From contig CAUABY010000160.1 of NCBI GenBank assembly GCA_958427375.1, forward strand, positions 1-5,092: 5,092 nucleotides of DNA. The letters run 5' to 3'. A model generated the notes under the pieces. It was not told where the DNA came from. It did no database searches and worked only from the letters and a program-made list of their open reading frames with translations. Shown in pieces: positions 4,841 to 5,092 of the stretch. Origin of the DNA: an uncultured Eubacteriales bacterium (GTDB lineage: Bacteria > Bacillota > Clostridia > Oscillospirales > Oscillospiraceae). The position numbers and the translations under genes were made by a program. Every line of letters begins with the position of its first letter. The first letter of the stretch is position 1.

Positions 4841-4863
4841 CCGGGCATATTGCCATGCGGGCT
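4841..4863 (-). repeat. Small imperfect hairpin in the flavodoxin mRNA leader
   Basis: On the minus strand GCC-N-GCAT pairs with ATGC-N2-GGC, a 7-bp interrupted stem with a short loop GGCAAT, located about 35 nt before the start codon. No known riboswitch pattern was recognised. Confidence 0.3.
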
Positions 4864-4885
4864 TCGACTATGTACCTACGTGCCG

Positions 4886-4936
4886 GTCCGATTTTTATAC
4901 GGACACATATTATACCATTGCAGTACAAATGTCTAA
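4886..4936 (-). promoter_or_regulatory. Promoter and start-site hairpin of the flavodoxin gene
   Basis: On the minus strand TTAGAC (4931-4936), a 16-bp spacer and a perfect TATAAT (4909-4914) predict a start near 4902 and a leader of about 95 nt. A dyad AGTA-N11-TACT (4922-4940) overlaps the -35 region and could be an operator. GTCCG (4900-4904) and CGGAC (4886-4890) would form a 5-bp hairpin at the very 5' end of the mRNA, which could stabilise the transcript. Confidence 0.5.
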
Positions 4937-5002
4937 TACTTTTATTTGAATCCGCAGCATGCCTGAAAGGCATAGCAGGTGGTATCCCCTCCCCTGTTTG
5001 AA

Positions 5003-5039
5003 AAGAGCGTGTCGGCCTCATTATGGCCGACACGCTCTT
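5003..5039 (-). terminator. Strong terminator hairpin, probably for a minus-strand gene beyond the right edge
   Basis: AAGAGCGTGTCGGCC (5003-5017) pairs perfectly with GGCCGACACGCTCTT (5025-5039), a 15-bp stem with a 7-nt loop. On the minus strand it is followed by TTCAAAC, a weak T tract; on the plus strand no T tract follows directly. No plus-strand gene ends here, so it most likely ends a minus-strand transcript entering from the right. Confidence 0.65.
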
Positions 5040-5045
5040 CAGCTT

Positions 5046-5075
5046 GTCAAAAAAGTCTTTTTTGACTTTTTTGAC
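5046..5075. repeat. AT-rich inverted and tandem repeat of TTTTTTGAC
   Basis: GTCAAAAAAG (5046-5055) and CTTTTTTGAC (5057-5066) form a near-perfect dyad with a 1-nt centre, followed by a second TTTTTTGAC (5067-5075). It abuts the large hairpin. On the minus strand it may be a coding end (AEAVKKVKKDFFDKLKS in one frame) or a first terminator; the window edge prevents a decision. Confidence 0.4.
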
Positions 5076-5092
5076 CGCTTCAGCCGCCGAGC

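Noticed and set aside
4807..4902. FMN riboswitch in the flavodoxin leader
   Set aside because: The leader is too short and lacks the conserved FMN-aptamer sequence blocks; only a small hairpin is present.

Overview
The window looks like chromosomal DNA of an anaerobic, probably gut-associated Bacillota (Clostridia-like) bacterium. The evidence is strong AGGAGG-type ribosome binding sites, sigma-A promoters with TATAAT boxes, a TnpW-type small protein typical of Tn4451-like clostridial elements, and a set of anaerobe-type flavin and iron-sulfur proteins. The genus cannot be named from the sequence.

Left part (1-486, plus strand): the edge of a mobile element. It holds the last 43 codons of an unidentified protein, a spacer rich in inverted repeats, and a complete 52-residue TnpW-family gene with a near-perfect ribosome binding site. 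After a short AT-rich gap the gene direction flips, and the exact element boundary is not visible.

Right part (570-4806, all minus strand): five complete genes. In transcription order (right to left) they are a short flavodoxin, a LysR-type regulator, a DUF362 protein, a six-helix DUF308/HdeD-like membrane protein, and a flavin reductase carrying the CX2CX2CX5C motif of iron-sulfur flavoproteins. They share a redox/stress theme but do not form a tight operon: gaps are 106-265 bp. Rho-independent terminators follow the flavodoxin, DUF362 and DUF308 genes, and promoter-like sequences precede the flavodoxin, LysR, DUF362 and flavin reductase genes. The likely picture is several separately controlled units, with the LysR protein a candidate regulator of the flavodoxin upstream or the DUF362 gene downstream (inference).

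Most notable non-coding region: 2988-3252, upstream of the DUF362 gene. It has a strong promoter (TTGATA-16-TATAAT), a leader of about 220 nt with a 13-codon mini-ORF behind AGGAGG, a second promoter-like element with an 18-bp spacer, and a perfect AT-rich dyad. Right edge (4807-5092): the flavodoxin promoter and leader, and a 15-bp-stem terminator for a minus-strand gene that probably lies outside the window. No rRNA, tRNA, CRISPR array or complete insertion sequence was seen, and nothing here proves a new system.
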